Source of the DNA: Nymphalis io
Lineage: Eukaryota; Arthropoda; Insecta; Lepidoptera; Nymphalidae
Length of the DNA: 64,000 nt
Direction of reading: 5' to 3'
Assembly: GCF_905147045.1 (NCBI RefSeq)
Contig: NC_065897.1
Span: 9,811,001 to 9,875,000 of the forward strand
Positions 22,821 through 34,582 of the stretch are shown piece by piece; position 1 is the stretch's first letter; each line of letters starts with the position of its first letter. Under the pieces are notes generated by a model. That model was given only the letters and a program-made list of their open reading frames with translations. It had not been told where the DNA came from and did no database searches. The position numbers and the translations under genes were made by a program.

Positions 22821-24889
22821 AATAGACAAATCTAGTCTCCTTCGCTAAGTGCCATATTGTCTTGCATAATTTTCGTGTTGTTTTCTTTGCTTTTGGGTAT
22901 GTGCTAATGACTATATATAAGATTCAGAAATGTCTGACATATAAAATTGGAGAGAGTGAAATGTTTAAAAAAAAACAGTTTGAAAATTTGACAAATAGAA
23001 TGACACCTCCAATAAAGTATATTCATACTTCACTTTACGGATATTTGATGTTAGCGGAAATAATTATTAACCACGCCATAATTGGGACAAAAACCCTTGT
23101 TTAAAATAGAGCAAGATCTGCAGGGGACACTATTGTGACACCCCTAGTCGGAACTAACTGACCGAGAAAATTATAAATTGTTCGTGATAACTCGCTGTAG
23201 TTGGGCGAACCCTAATGTGGTGATTGTTACACAATTCGATGTAAGTTTGCTTCAAATGAAAACATTTTTTGAGTTTCGTAGCAATAACAAATCTGTTCTT
23301 AAAATGAAATTCGTGTCTTACTGTAAATTACTTGCCAATTCTAATTCCAAATTTAAATATCTTATTTACCAAAAATATTATAAATTATAATTCTGCTTTC
23401 AACAACAAATATTTAAATTTTATTTTTGTAATATTATCAAAAGGAATTATTTGATACGTTTTACAGTTTTATTCTCATAAAAAAACATATGCGTTTAATT
23501 TAATTCTACGCATATTGAATAATAAAAATAAACGTTGTTGCCCTTCACAAAAATCAAAACAAAAACTCATCTTTATTTAGACGGCTATCATTAGATATCT
23601 ATTCATTCGTAAATAATGATCGATTTCACTTATCAGTGGTTCATTGGCTCGCTTCGTCGAGGAGAGAGGTCTACGTACGGCCCTTCAGTTTCTAATTCAG
23701 TTAATTATGGCCTTTAAATCTCATATTGCAAAATGGACGCGGACAATAATTGCGTTTGGTAAACACCATGCCGGTCTAAAACGACACGGGCTATCCATTA
23801 AGAGCTGGAGATTATTAGGCGAGTTGCATACACAGTTTATTTAGGGTAAAATATAAAGTGTCTTCTTGTTATTCTTGTGTTTAAAGAACTTATAACATGA
23901 CAACAACTATAAAGTTCCATATAAACAATTCCAAATTCGAAAAACCGCTTAAGATTTTTTTTTACTTTTTATGAAAGATATATTTTGAATATTTCTTTCA
24001 TTAAAAGTAAAAAATAAATTTTAGTTTAAATTAAGTTAGCTATTGAATATTTTAAAATTATAAAAGTAATAAGTACTTACTAACCTTAGCTTTGAGACAC
24101 GCTTAATTCTCAATCGATATACAACGTAAAAAACATCACGATTTGATATTTAACAAGTTAAATAAATTTCAAAAGTGCTTTGTGTGCACCGCGTCTTATA
24201 CGTAGCTAGCTTATTGGAGTAATTACATTGTTTTGATGAGAACAAAGGTGACTTTGTGAGCTATTCGCTTGGTTTCATGTCTAAATACGTTACGACGACA
24301 AATCGATTTATGTATTCAATAAATAGAACAAAGTGACTTCCTACATAAAAGATTATTAGCTTCACATATTATAAAGAAGTTTTATTGTTGGTGTGTCCTT
24401 CTTTCATGCAATAATACAAAAACTTGTAGTCATAACATAAGTTGTTCTTAAGATAGTCATGACATTATGCAATGAATATATTATGTACATACATACATCC
24501 TATGTTCATTACGTACATTAAATGGGTTATTTTTTATAATTTAAAATAATAAAACATATAATACATTAACTATTTAGAAAGTTATTTAAATAAATTTAAA
24601 AGGAAATATCAAAGATTTAAACTATTTCGTGGCAGATGAGACAAAACAAAGTGCAGGATTATTCTGTGTTCGAGTACGAAAACAGACACAAAAGGTAAGT
24701 TGTGCAACAGCCAGACCGATACTAATATCTACAACGCTTACAATAATATTAGTTCAAGCGGGTGCTCAATATCGAACATGTGTCCATTCGTGCAGAATAA
24801 TATTTCAATAGCCACTACCACCAATTCAAATAATTAATGAAAATATTATTTCTCCAATATGATATTACGTATGTATAACTAACGAGGCA
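22821..24889. other. Single-copy DNA with an island and a possible exon
   Basis: 23590-23850 is a GC-richer non-repetitive island containing CGAGGAGAGAGGTC and GACGCGGACAATAATTGCG, a candidate regulatory element. 24636-24694 has exon-like boundaries (listed separately). The open frames at 22862-23104 and 23178-23390 are AT-rich and have no recognisable domain. Confidence 0.3.
24636..24694 (+). other. Weak candidate short exon
   Basis: The stretch lies between an acceptor-like TTTCGTGGCAG and an exact donor consensus AAAG/GTAAGT (exon end at 24694). One frame through it opens with ATG and reads QDYSVFEYENRHK near its end. I do not recognise the peptide. The acceptor has a weak pyrimidine tract, another frame is also open, and donor-like sites occur elsewhere in the window (12790, 19317), so chance is the likelier explanation. 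Confidence 0.12.
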
Positions 24890-25478
24890 GTCTGTCTCGT
24901 TGGTCTAGTGACTTGGTGTAAGACCGCAGACCCGGAGGTCCTGGGTTCAATTCCCAGGTCGGGCCAATAAAAAAGTTATTGAGTTTTTCTGACAGATTAT
25001 TCTCAGTAGCCGCCCGGAGTTTGAAAGTTGGAAGTGTGTACACTCCAGTGCCTCGGAAAGCACGTAAAGTCGTTGGTCCTGCGCCTGAACTCTTTCCGGT
25101 CGTGTCGGATTGCCGTCCCATCGAATTAAGAGAGTTATTGAATAGAGAAGGCACCCATCTTTGCGCACACACTTGTGCACTATAATATCTCCTGCGTAGT
25201 TGGCTAATCTCTCTTGAGATTGGACGAAGTGGCCGAAATCGGTCTGGAGGACATTATTATTATTATTACATATGTATTATGCGATATCAATTCCTTAGCT
25301 ACGCGAACAACATTTGCAAACTTACAACAGTTGAATGTAAAAAATGTATGTATTAATGATCACAATAATGAGTAGTTAATATTTCTTATAGCGAGGCAAT
25401 GTATATGTGGTGATCACTTACCAACAAGTAACCCATTTGCCAGACAACTTACCATATTTATATCTATTTATATATTTA
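24890..25478 (+). mobile_element. Chimeric E::A retroelement, copy 1
   Basis: The first 75 bp are a tRNA-like head (CTCGTTGGTCTAGTGACTTG; B box GGGTTCAATTCCCAGG). The E body follows (GCCTCGGAAAGCACGTAAAG, TTGGTCCTGCGCCTGA, TAATATCTCCTGCGTAGTTG) to an (ATT)n tail at 25253-25267. A further 210 bp continue past the tail and end in a relative of the A 3' end (TTAATATTTCTTATAGCG, GTGGTGATCACTTACC, CCATTTGCCAGAC). The same two-part order is present at 46.35-46.94 kb, so the two parts have moved or been copied as one unit. Open frames on either strand here are repeat readings. Confidence 0.82.
25253..25267 (+). repeat. (ATT)n internal tail
   Basis: Short ATT repeat at the end of the SINE E body. 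It is internal to the larger chimeric unit. Confidence 0.85.
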
Positions 25479-26114
25479 TTGTTTCCATCCGTTATTGTGT
25501 TAAAAATAGTTAGTTAGATTTAAGTCGATTTTAATGAACAACTTTTATCTGAACTGTATCAATAAATAAATGTACATTTAAATACATTTGGAAACAGAAT
25601 TTAATAAAAGGAATTTCTGAATTTCTTTCACTCCGTACAACATTAAAAACATTAGCTTCACATCATTTAATAAATGTCATGATAGACGTGTAAAGTGAAA
25701 TTTCAAAAGAATTTTAAAACAATAAAATAAATAAAACACAGGCGAATTGAATTTACTGATAATGTTTTCGAATATTTACGTTGAAACTAACTAGTACATA
25801 CTATATTATGTAATAAACAAATAAACATTAAGTTTGGATTTATCGTATTCTGATTCATGTCTAATATTATTACAATATACAGACAACTCCTAATTATATT
25901 ACCTCTAACAAAGGGTAGAAAAGCTATATGACGTAGAACATGTAGCATTCTGATGAGTATTTCCAGAACTTATAATTGTCACATAACATGTATGTTATAA
26001 TCAAGATAATAAATCAGTCTAGTACAAAATATGTTACTGAATTCTATGTTATATATTTGTAATATATTTTTTGTTCATTGTACTATAACATTTACTAATA
26101 ATCACTATTGTAAA
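25479..26114. other. AT-rich spacer
   Basis: No gene or repeat recognised. Confidence 0.3.
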
Positions 26115-26515
26115 ACTTCGTTGATCTAGTGGCCATCAGATATAAGGCCGCTGATCCCGAGGTCCTGGGTTAAAACTCTAAGTTTTTGAATTTTTATGTC
26201 GAAGATTCACAGTAGCAGTTTCGAGGTTTTTCAGATTAGCGGATATACAATTGGGGCATATACAATTCAACTTCGTTTGTCTTGAAGTTAGTTTCTAAGG
26301 CTGCAGATTCCGAGTTCCTAGATTCAAACCAAGGGCCAAAAAAAAATTCTCAGTTCGAAGAAATTATCAACAGCAGCCCGTTGTCAAGTTCCAATCGCAT
26401 ATTGTGAGTAAGGGAATAAAAGTAGATTTGTTTTTGAACACACAATTGTGCACTAAATTGGTCCGAGCAGTTGGCTAAACTGCCTTGAGATGTCATCGTC
26501 ATTATCACGTCTTAC
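26115..26515 (+). mobile_element. Two degraded family E SINE pieces in tandem
   Basis: The first piece (about 26115-26280) has TTCGTTGATCTAGTGGCC, CCCGAGGTCCTGGGTT and ATTCACAGTAGCAG. The second (about 26281-26515) begins again with a head (GGCTGCAGATTCCGAG, TAGATTCAAACC) and continues to TTGTGCACTAAATTGGTCCG, GCAGTTGGCTAAACTGCC and TTGAGATGTCATCGTCATTA. The head occurs twice and the body mainly once, so this is either a tandem insertion or one element with a duplicated 5' end. Confidence 0.65.
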
Positions 26516-28764
26516 ACTTCACGTTGATACGTGTAGGTTTCCTCACAAATATTTACTTTACCTTGTGCTCTAGCCAAAAGACAATCTCCTATTTTAACAT
26601 AAAATGGATTAAAAACCATTACGAGCTTTTAATACATTAGTGTCAATTTATTCACGAATTTTAATATGATGATATTTATGTAAAATCTAACGACGAAGTT
26701 GAAAGGAGTCATTGACCTCTGCTTTGGGACAACGCCTAAGTTCATCGTCTATTCGATTTTCATTAAGGCTGGGCTAATAAGTTGTGAAATTTAATATAGC
26801 ATACATAAATATTTGAACAAGATAGAATGTGCTTCAGGTACATATATAACTAGTTTCCGCTCTCGGCTTCGCAAGCGTTTGATAGAGGTTTAGGTAGGGG
26901 CTAGGTACTCGATGTCCTTTTCTTTAATCCTGATAACGAGTATGCAAAATACATACTGTTAAGACGTAAAGACGTGAAAAGCAACCTCACTTTCACATTT
27001 ATAATATATGTCTCTCGATGATGGTATATAAACAAGGTATGTATTATACAGTTGGGATACAACCGTACTGCACGTCTTGTTATACTAAAGCGTCCGTAAA
27101 ACTACTGCATGCAATTGGAATGTGTAAACAAATTTTATTATTGGTATTTTTTTAATTAAAATCTTGAGGTTTGTAGGTATTTTAATATAGTATCAAATTA
27201 CTTTCTGGAACAATGTGATGTGACACATAAATTGTTTTTGAAAGTAAATGTAACTCAATCTTTTTTTAATAATGATTATTAATATTACTTCTTTATAAAA
27301 TATTGTATACAGTCGCAGATAATTTTGTTAATATTTTGGGATATGTAAAAATATAAAAAAAATCTGGATAAATTTTTGCAACGTTTGCCTGCAAAGCCGT
27401 GTGACCAACAGTTTTCTCTTAGACTACTTTGTCATAATAACTTATAGATATTTTAAAGTATATTAAACATATATACATTCTGTTCTTTAAGAAAGCTATA
27501 ATTTCTCACGATATGAAAGTTTCGTTTCAGTCGGAGTAGTAGTTTTCATGTGAATCAAATAAAAATCAAAATTTACAAAAAAAATAATAAAAAACCATAT
27601 ATTGATATGAGCTATACGAAATTGTTTTGTCACAAATATTATAAAATTCAATTTTAAAAAGAGATCAAGCTTTAAATAAAATTAAACGTATAAAAAAATT
27701 AATAGTGGTCCTTGTTCATCCTTTAAGGTTGTATGTATGTACACATGAGTTGTATTAAATCATTTGTATTATAATAATTAGTTTATTTCATAATATACAT
27801 TTTTTTCAATCGTATTAAAATAATAAAAGTAAAAATAGTAATTAAGAACAAAAAATACAATCGCATATCCCTCAACTGAAATAGTCTAATCCAGTACCAT
27901 TGATCTGGCTTACATAAGTAGTGTCCCAAAATTGTACAATAAAAATGAAAAAGTATCTGTTGTCAAATAATTGTGTATTTTTGAAAGGTTATCGGTTTGT
28001 AAAACATTCGAGAGCTGTACCCTTATAGCGACTCTTAACAATGCCAATCAATGAAACATAAAATCCGGCTAAGCAGATGCATTGAAGCCAAAAAAAAAAT
28101 CGAAACATAACGATTTCATTGAACAATAAAAAATGTACCTTAATCTTTTATAATACAGTTAATTTTAAGCTGCAGTTTCGAGTACTTAAGGCGTTATTTC
28201 GTTTCAGCTTAGGCCATTGTTAAAGCAAAGCTGGCCAATCAGTTCCATCAGCACTTGAGAAACCAATGAAGCGTGTCTAATTCTCCACGAGGGTTAAGTC
28301 TTTATGTATCTGGTTTTGTCGTTTTGCTGTGTTATACATACGGATATACAAAAGTTGAGATCAAGTATGGATGTTATACGCACTTTTGGTGATTTTTGAT
28401 TAATAGAGTTGCTAGATTGCGTTTGATCAGCTTCATTATTGTAAATTATAATTTGTTAATTCCCAATATGCTTTGATGCCTTTAATTTTTTTGGAAATAT
28501 TTATCCAGAACTACGCCTCCACTTATATAATGCTATTTAGTTATTTAGGAATATTTCGATGATATTATAAAAACTTTATTAAATTGTGTGCCAGTTATTA
28601 AGACCCGTCTCTTAAGCGACACGTACATTTAGTTCATCACAAAACAGAGGAAATTTTATACAAAAAATAAATTAATTGCCAAACTGTATACGTAGCTATT
28701 AGGCGAGTAAGCGCTTAAATATTTTTTAAATACATATAGTACTATATACACATTACTTTAATAT

Positions 28765-28767
<3 letters not shown>
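26516..28767. other. Single-copy AT-rich DNA
   Basis: No repeat family or gene recognised. Slightly GC-richer stretches lie at 26690-26930 and 28190-28330. A TATA-rich zone leads into the microsatellite at 28.77 kb. Confidence 0.3.

Positions 28768-28819
<52 letters not shown>
28768..28819. repeat. (TA)n microsatellite
   Basis: About 50 bp of pure alternating TA, the longest simple repeat in the window. It is followed to 28872 by imperfect palindromic TA-rich sequence (ATACTATGTAGTAT, then TATAGTATATATATATACTA), which may form cruciform-like structures. Confidence 0.95.
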
Positions 28820-28820
<1 letters not shown>

Positions 28821-28945
28821 ATACTATGTAGTATATATGTATACATATATATATAGTATATATATATACTATGGCAGAAATCTTCACGCAAGTGCTAACA
28901 TTATTTCTAGTTTCATCTCAAACGGATAATAATAATAAATAAAAT

Positions 28946-29092
28946 CCTGGGATTATTGCATTGCATTCAGACTCGGGACAAACGGACATGTTCATGCACA
29001 CAAATGTCTGTCCTGGGTGGGAATCGAACCCACAACCTTCGGCGTGAAAGGCAAGTATCTAGCAACCACACCAACCGGCCCGTGGGATCGTG
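28946..29092 (-). mobile_element. Family H SINE, internally deleted
   Basis: On the minus strand the head reads GGCCGGTTGGTGTGG, TTGCCTTTCACGCCGAAGG and GGGTTCGATTCCCACCC, closely matching 2.13 kb. After TCCCGAGTCTGAATGCAA it jumps to ATCCCAGGATTTT and an (ATT)-like tail. The middle of the body present at 2.25-2.36 kb is missing. Confidence 0.8.
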
Positions 29093-29829
29093 GAACGAAG
29101 CAAACGCATAGAACGCGAAAAAGAGCATTTATATTTATAGTGCTAAATCTTAATAATAAATAATTGAAAATAGATAAAAGTTATTAAGACTTCAAAAATA
29201 TTAAAATTAATCGTCACAGTACATTGGGTTAATTTATTTCAATAACTTTAATGTAAAGAAACGATAATTTTGCGAAACAAATATATTTCATCCATTGAAA
29301 TTTACCGAATACGTAATAAGATCTAGCGAGTTCGTTCACATATACCCTTTAAACAATGAATAATGGCGGTGTGTCTAAATCTATACAAACATATAGATCG
29401 GTGGGCAAATAAAGGTTGGGTTTGTGATTCATCATTCCTTTCTATATTTGTTTTTATATAAAATAAATTAACGTAGTATTTTTATTTGGCGGCCTATTTT
29501 TTAGATGATCACAAACAAACAAAGTGTTATATGTATTTGTATTTTCGTCATTTGTGTGTCCAATCGTTAATGTTACCATTTTAAATCACGTCGATCATCA
29601 ACTGATCAATAAATAAAACAAAATAAATGTGTTTTTTTAATTATTTAAACAATTCAATTCGAGTACTCGTAAAAAAAATACAAAATTTCCGAATAATATT
29701 TAATTTAATCTGTGTCAAAATATAAAATATAAGAATAATTTTAGAATTATTGTTTAGTACAATAATTCTAATATTATCAAGTCACAAAATAATAGCCAAT
29801 TGTAATTTATTGATGATTATGATGACGAT
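29093..29829. other. AT-rich spacer
   Basis: No gene or repeat recognised. Confidence 0.3.
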
Positions 29830-30064
29830 GTTTTTAAGGGAGACTTAAAACTGCGCTTGACATATTACAGTGAATTCTTGTGTGCAAGTCCATGTGTGCT
29901 CTCACAATCCGACGGGACGGCAAATTCCTTACGACCGGAAGATGTTTAGGCTTAGGACTAATGGCTTTACCTGCGTCCCAGAAGTGTAAACATTGATTTT
30001 TTTGACGTAAATCCCAATGACTTTTTACTGGCCCGACAAGGAGTTGGGACTTTGGGTTCAATTG
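29830..30064 (-). mobile_element. Family E-related SINE, diverged
   Basis: On the plus strand: CTCACAATCCGACGGGACGG, TACGACCGGAAGA, GGACTAATGGCTTTACCTGC, ACTTTTTACTGGCCCGACAA and TTTGGGTTCAATTGG. These are the reverse complements of the E body and B box in the expected order. The minus-strand open frame at 29834-30061 is a reading through this repeat. Confidence 0.65.
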
Positions 30065-30692
30065 GTTTCAATCTGAGTTCAGTACAAGATCATAGATAGT
30101 TAATAACATGCATTTGTCAGTTTAATTTAGTTTAATTTAGTTTTATATCTATTTATATAGGCTTCATGTATGTATGAAAGTGAATTCGTATGGATGCGAT
30201 ATCGTTAAAATACGTATAACATCTTGAGTGACACATTTTGGTTATTCAGGAAAAATCTCTTTAAAGGATAAGTATGACTTTCATACTTATTTCATTTTTA
30301 AACTATTTTATATAATTATTTTTAATTTATTTGTTTCTAGTATGTATAATAAATTATTTAATGAATTACAATAGTTGTAACCGTTCATAAAATAAAAAAT
30401 AAAAAGTTGTAATTAGAATCTCAATCGTTTGAAGTTCTTTTGAACTTTGATTGAAGTTGCTTTCAAGTTAAATTAATTAATATTGCTTGATTACACTTCA
30501 GTAATTATTCAATTTCAATTAATTTTACTATTAAATTATTATAATTCATCGCGAACTGATTTACACTGTTATTGGATACAAAATCTGTAACTCTAAGCTA
30601 TAAACCCTAACATTCATATAATTTAATATTACTAAGTCATTGACCTTAGCAATATTTAATATATAAAATAAACTATTGTTTTGAACTTAGAT
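30065..30692. other. AT-rich spacer
   Basis: TTTAATTTAGTTTAATTTAG near 30120 is a short tandem duplication. No gene recognised. Confidence 0.3.
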
Positions 30693-31148
30693 AATGATGA
30701 TGTTCTCCTGGCCGATTTTGACTACGGGAGTCATTCTTCAGATTAAAAGAGACTGGTAAACTTTAGGGGACATATTATACGAGCAACGCGTAAGTGTGTA
30801 TTTTTTTTTATATAGAATATGTAGGCGGATGAGAATATGGGCCACCTGATGGTAAGTGGTCATCAACGCCCATAGACATTGACATTGTAAGAAATGATAA
30901 CCATCGCTTACATAGTCAATGCGCCACCAACCTTGAGAATTAAGATGTTATGTCTCTTGTGCCTGTAATAACACAAACAAGTGTATTCTCTATTTTCGTC
31001 ACTTCACAATCTGATGAGACGCAAATTAAATACGACAGGAAAGAGTTCAGATGTATGTCTATCTTTATCAAGTTAAAGGGCTACAGAGAATTTCTGAACA
31101 CAAACCCTCAACAACTATTTATTGTATCACCCAAGGTTTGCATCCAAC
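30693..31148 (-). mobile_element. Family E SINE interrupted by a family A element
   Basis: 30693-30802 reads as the reverse complement of the E 3' part (GATGTTCTCCTGGCCGATTT, GGGGACATATTATACGAGC). 30963-31148 continues with the preceding part of E (GTGTATTCTCTATTTTCG, ACAATCTGATGAGACGC, GACAGGAAAGAGTTCAG). Between them lies a 5'-truncated A element. The E order resumes across the gap, which shows a nested insertion. Confidence 0.65.
30803..30962 (-). mobile_element. Family A repeat, 5'-truncated, nested in E
   Basis: Begins with a T-run (the inverted A tail) and GTAGGCGGATGAGAATATGG, passes GCCACCTGATGGTAAGTGG and ACCTTGAGAATTAAGATG, and stops after CTTGTGCCTGTAAT. The 5' half of A is missing. 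AAGTGT occurs on both sides and might be a short target duplication. Confidence 0.8.
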
Positions 31149-31602
31149 TGTTCATGACTAACAATTAATATTGTTTTGGCTATATATCTTAAATGTTTTG
31201 TGTAAATAAAAAAAAGTTTAATATATGTATAATGACTGTGTTCACTTTAATTTTGAAAATATGTACATATTTGTAGGAATATAGCAGTTCATAATGCTTC
31301 ATCGTATTCGAAGCTGATAGTAAAGTAACATAAGGAGGCAATTACAGAGAGCTTAGTGGGTAGTTGCCTAGTGACGTCACCACTACTCCCGTAATCCGAT
31401 TACGGTACCTAATTGTCGAAAATCTCAAGCAGAGATTACTCATCGTATGAAAATGAAAACGTTTTCCCTCCAATAATATTATTTTGTTGGTAATAACTTA
31501 CCTTTAAATTGGTTGTTAATTGTAATATGATATAAATTAATTTTATTTTTGTACTAATAGTATTAATAATCGCTTGTCTTTATATGAGTAGATGGTTATA
31601 GT
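31149..31602. other. Spacer with a CRE-like palindrome
   Basis: TGACGTCA at 31372-31379 lies in a GC-richer patch (31350-31440) that also contains the palindromic CCGTAATCCGATTACGG at about 31388-31404. No gene recognised. Confidence 0.3.
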
Positions 31603-31736
31603 TTAGAACTGAGATGGCTCAATGGTTAGAACACCGAAGATTGCGGGTACAAACCCGGGCAAATTCACTGATCTAAATTTCCAAATTTACATGAATTATA
31701 ATTCATCTCGTGATCAGCGGATAGAATCCAGACAAC
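31603..31736 (+). mobile_element. Family B SINE, 5' half only
   Basis: Head ACTGAGATGGCTCAATGGTTA and B box GGGTACAAACCCGGGC are followed by ATGAATTATAATTCATCTCG, then the match is lost. Confidence 0.7.
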
Positions 31737-31739
31737 AAA

Positions 31740-31818
31740 TATACTACATATACTATTTTTCGTGTATAAATACATACTTATATGTATAGAGTATTACACC
31801 CAAACTCAGGACAAACAA
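31740..31818 (-). mobile_element. Family H SINE body fragment
   Basis: On the minus strand, GTTTGTCCTGAGTTTGGGTG then TATAAGTATGTATTTATACA, matching the H body at 2.24-2.29 kb. It directly follows a B fragment, so the junction is a rearrangement or an insertion of one into the other. Confidence 0.65.
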
Positions 31819-32709
31819 ACCGGCTCGTCAATACGTAATAGATGGAATGGAAACTTTGATTCTTTATTTTGTGTAGAATCTACATTCCGAACGGTGATCA
31901 TATTCAAATTAATCTAGAAAAAATATGATTCAAAAGTGCAAAACTGTTTAAGAGCTTATAGTATATTTTGATTTTATGTGAAATGAACGAGTTTTAAAAA
32001 TAAGTAAATACATTTTTTATAAATTAAAAATAAATAGTTTTCGAAAGTTTATCCAGACATAATAAGAATAGAAAAAATACTTTTCAATTATTCAACGTCC
32101 GGACGACTTGGCAAGAGTAAAAAAAAGTTGAAAAATTCTTAGTTGTTCACAAAGTAATCTGTTATTGTGGTTTATTTTTCTTTGGTATGCTCATTTCAAA
32201 TACGTAAACAAAATGTTTTAATCTGCCCAAAGGTCTTTGGTATAGATTACAATGCTTAAAAGATAGAGAATTTTTAAAGCCATTTCATAGTCAAGACCAG
32301 TTGGATGTTCAATGCCTTTGAATATGTACTAATGGATAAAAGTATTCTAATCTGTATTTGTTTTTGGACTGTGCGATGATTTCCTGCATCACAGGTCGTA
32401 TATGTAATTAAAATAAAGATGTTACTGAGCACTCTTAACTCATGGTCGTCGTTGATGTGGTATACGTGTCGATATAAAAAGTTTTTAGTAATACAACTCT
32501 TTTGTGGGGCAACGTATACGGTTCTACAACAAGATCATAGAAAGCGTTCAAAATGCCTCAGCTGCTAAATTTAAAAAAAAATGTAAAGGATTGCTTGTGT
32601 GCTAGAGGTTATTATATAATTCTTGATTATGATAATGGCACATCTTGGGAATGCAGCGATCGCCTCCTGGAATTTTTTTCGCACTTCAAAATAGATAAAT
32701 TAAATATAG
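31819..32709. other. AT-rich spacer
   Basis: No repeat or gene recognised. The open frame at 32553-32738 runs into the following SINE and has no recognisable domain. Confidence 0.3.
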
Positions 32710-33008
32710 CGTTAGAACGCGTGAATCTTAAGCGATGATCGTGGGTTCGGGCAAGCACCACTGAATTTGCATGTACTTAATTTGTGTTTATAATTCATCT
32801 CGTGCTTGACGGTTAAGAAAAACATCGTGAGGAAACCTTTAATGAGCGTGTGTCTAATTTTTCGGAAATTCCGCCACATGGTGTATTCCACCAACCCGCA
32901 TTGGAGCAGTGTGATGGAATAAGCTCCAAACCTTCTCCTCAAAAAAGGAGAGGAGGCCTTAGCCCAGCAGTGGGATATTCACCGGCTACTACTACTGTTA
33001 CTTTTACT
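32710..33008 (+). mobile_element. Family B SINE, 5'-truncated
   Basis: Starts within the tRNA-like head at GTTAGAACGCGTGAATC, with a shortened B box region (GTGGGTTCGGGC). The body is complete to GCCCAGCAGTGGGATATT and a tail of CTACTACTACTGTTACTTT. An A-box-less copy would be transcriptionally dead. Confidence 0.85.
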
Positions 33009-34268
33009 TAATATAAAATTTGTAAACGAAAAATATAAAAAAAAACTCACCGATTTTGCTCAGGCCTGGGTGTTGATTTTCTAATTTAATTTATCAATAA
33101 GTAAGTGTAATGTTCCATGGAACCATATATCACCGTCTCCTTGCGATGGTTCTTCATTTTTGATTGTTAGTATTGCGGTAGCAATCTACAGCAGTTGTTT
33201 CATGTATATTTTATAATATAGATGTGCATACATTTGTGTATAACTATTTTGCTTATATATCGATTTTGATTATTATTGTTGCGGTGGATTCGATATAACT
33301 CAAAAACGGCCTGACCTTCATTTGTTTTGGCCTTTCTTGTGTTTAATTTTAGGCGTTCATTCAGTAATTTTTTTTCAGACGGTTCTAAGTTTTTAATTTA
33401 TTTATTAGACGTAGATTGGAAAATGTATAGCCCCTACGATATATTGTTTTTATCGTATTTATATTGTTGGATAATCTATTTCTTTTTGTTTACACACTTC
33501 TTTTAAGTACACACCATTAATTAATATGAAAAACAACTTTGATATATTTCTATTATGAAATTGTAATTTAATAAATTAAATAATAAATTTAACATAAAAT
33601 TTTTCTTTAAATAGTTATAATATTGAACTATATATTGATTGTAATATATTATACGGACATTTATAACCGGTGAGTAGTATTTGAATAAAACTTAATGTTT
33701 GCTTTGAAAACAGCGATCTGCTTAAAATGCTCACTAACATGTTTAAACCTAGACTTGAATGTCTTGTTTGATCTTAATTAACACACGTTGACTCAAAATG
33801 ATCGCAGCAACGATCAAAGCACCTAACACCAATATTTGTAGACGTCTATTGAAAGAAGCCGTTGACATTGCTTTAATAATTAATACATGCTTAAATTAGT
33901 CTTTAAATTATTTCAATTTAATAATAAAACATTAAAAAAGGACTATAAAACTTGTAACTTGTAAATATATTTATATAAAAGATTCTTGTATTTATGTTTC
34001 ATGTAAAATGAATTAAATACAAACAATACTTTAACAAAACAAAATATTTTTTTCCTATCTTTTTGTGCTTTATTGTTTAAAGTGGCTAAATATTATGTTT
34101 TAAGAAAAAAAAAATCGAGATCACGATTTTGATCCTATTGTATGTAATCTATTAATTTGAACAAAAATATTACTTTCTCTTACTTGTCATTGGATTGAAC
34201 AAGGATGGTAATATAAAGTTAATTAGATTATTTGATAAAATAAATAAAGAAAACGAAAACATTAATGA
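33009..34268. other. AT-rich spacer
   Basis: A somewhat GC-richer patch lies at 33060-33180. No gene or repeat recognised. Confidence 0.3.
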
Positions 34269-34575
34269 ACTTTATAAAAGTAGTAAAGTAAAGTAACAGC
34301 ATGTTAATGTCCCACTGCTGGGCTAAGGCCTCCTCTTCCTTTTCAGGAGAAGGTTTATTCCACCACGCTGCTCCAATTCGTGTTGGTAGTATACACATGT
34401 GGCATAATTTCAATGAAATTAGACACATGCAGGTTTCCTTACGATGTTTTCCTTCAAGCACGAGATGAATTATAAATACAAATCAAGCACATGAAAATTC
34501 AGTGGTGCTTGCCAGGGTTTGAACTCACGATCATCGGTTAAGATTCACGCGTTCTAACCACTAGGCCATCTCGGT
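34269..34575 (-). mobile_element. Family B SINE, near full length
   Basis: Minus-strand copy with tail units read as GTTACTTTACTTTAC. It has small deletions in the middle (after TTTCAGGAGAAGG and at TTCCTTCAAGCACG). The tRNA-like head is intact (CCGAGATGGCCTAGTGGTTAG). TTAATGA at 34262-34268 and 34576-34582 may be a 7-bp target duplication. Confidence 0.88.
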
Positions 34576-34582
34576 TTAATGA

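Noticed and set aside
24893..24966. tRNA gene
   Set aside because: It is the head of SINE E, with other copies at 46.4 and 26.1 kb and no proper acceptor stem pairing.
24879..25185. Three overlapping open frames
   Set aside because: All fall within the E::A element. The 97-residue minus-strand frame is a reverse reading of a tRNA-like head and SINE body.
28768..28872. CRISPR-like or regular repeat array
   Set aside because: Simple TA repeats with no spacer structure. The genome is eukaryotic.
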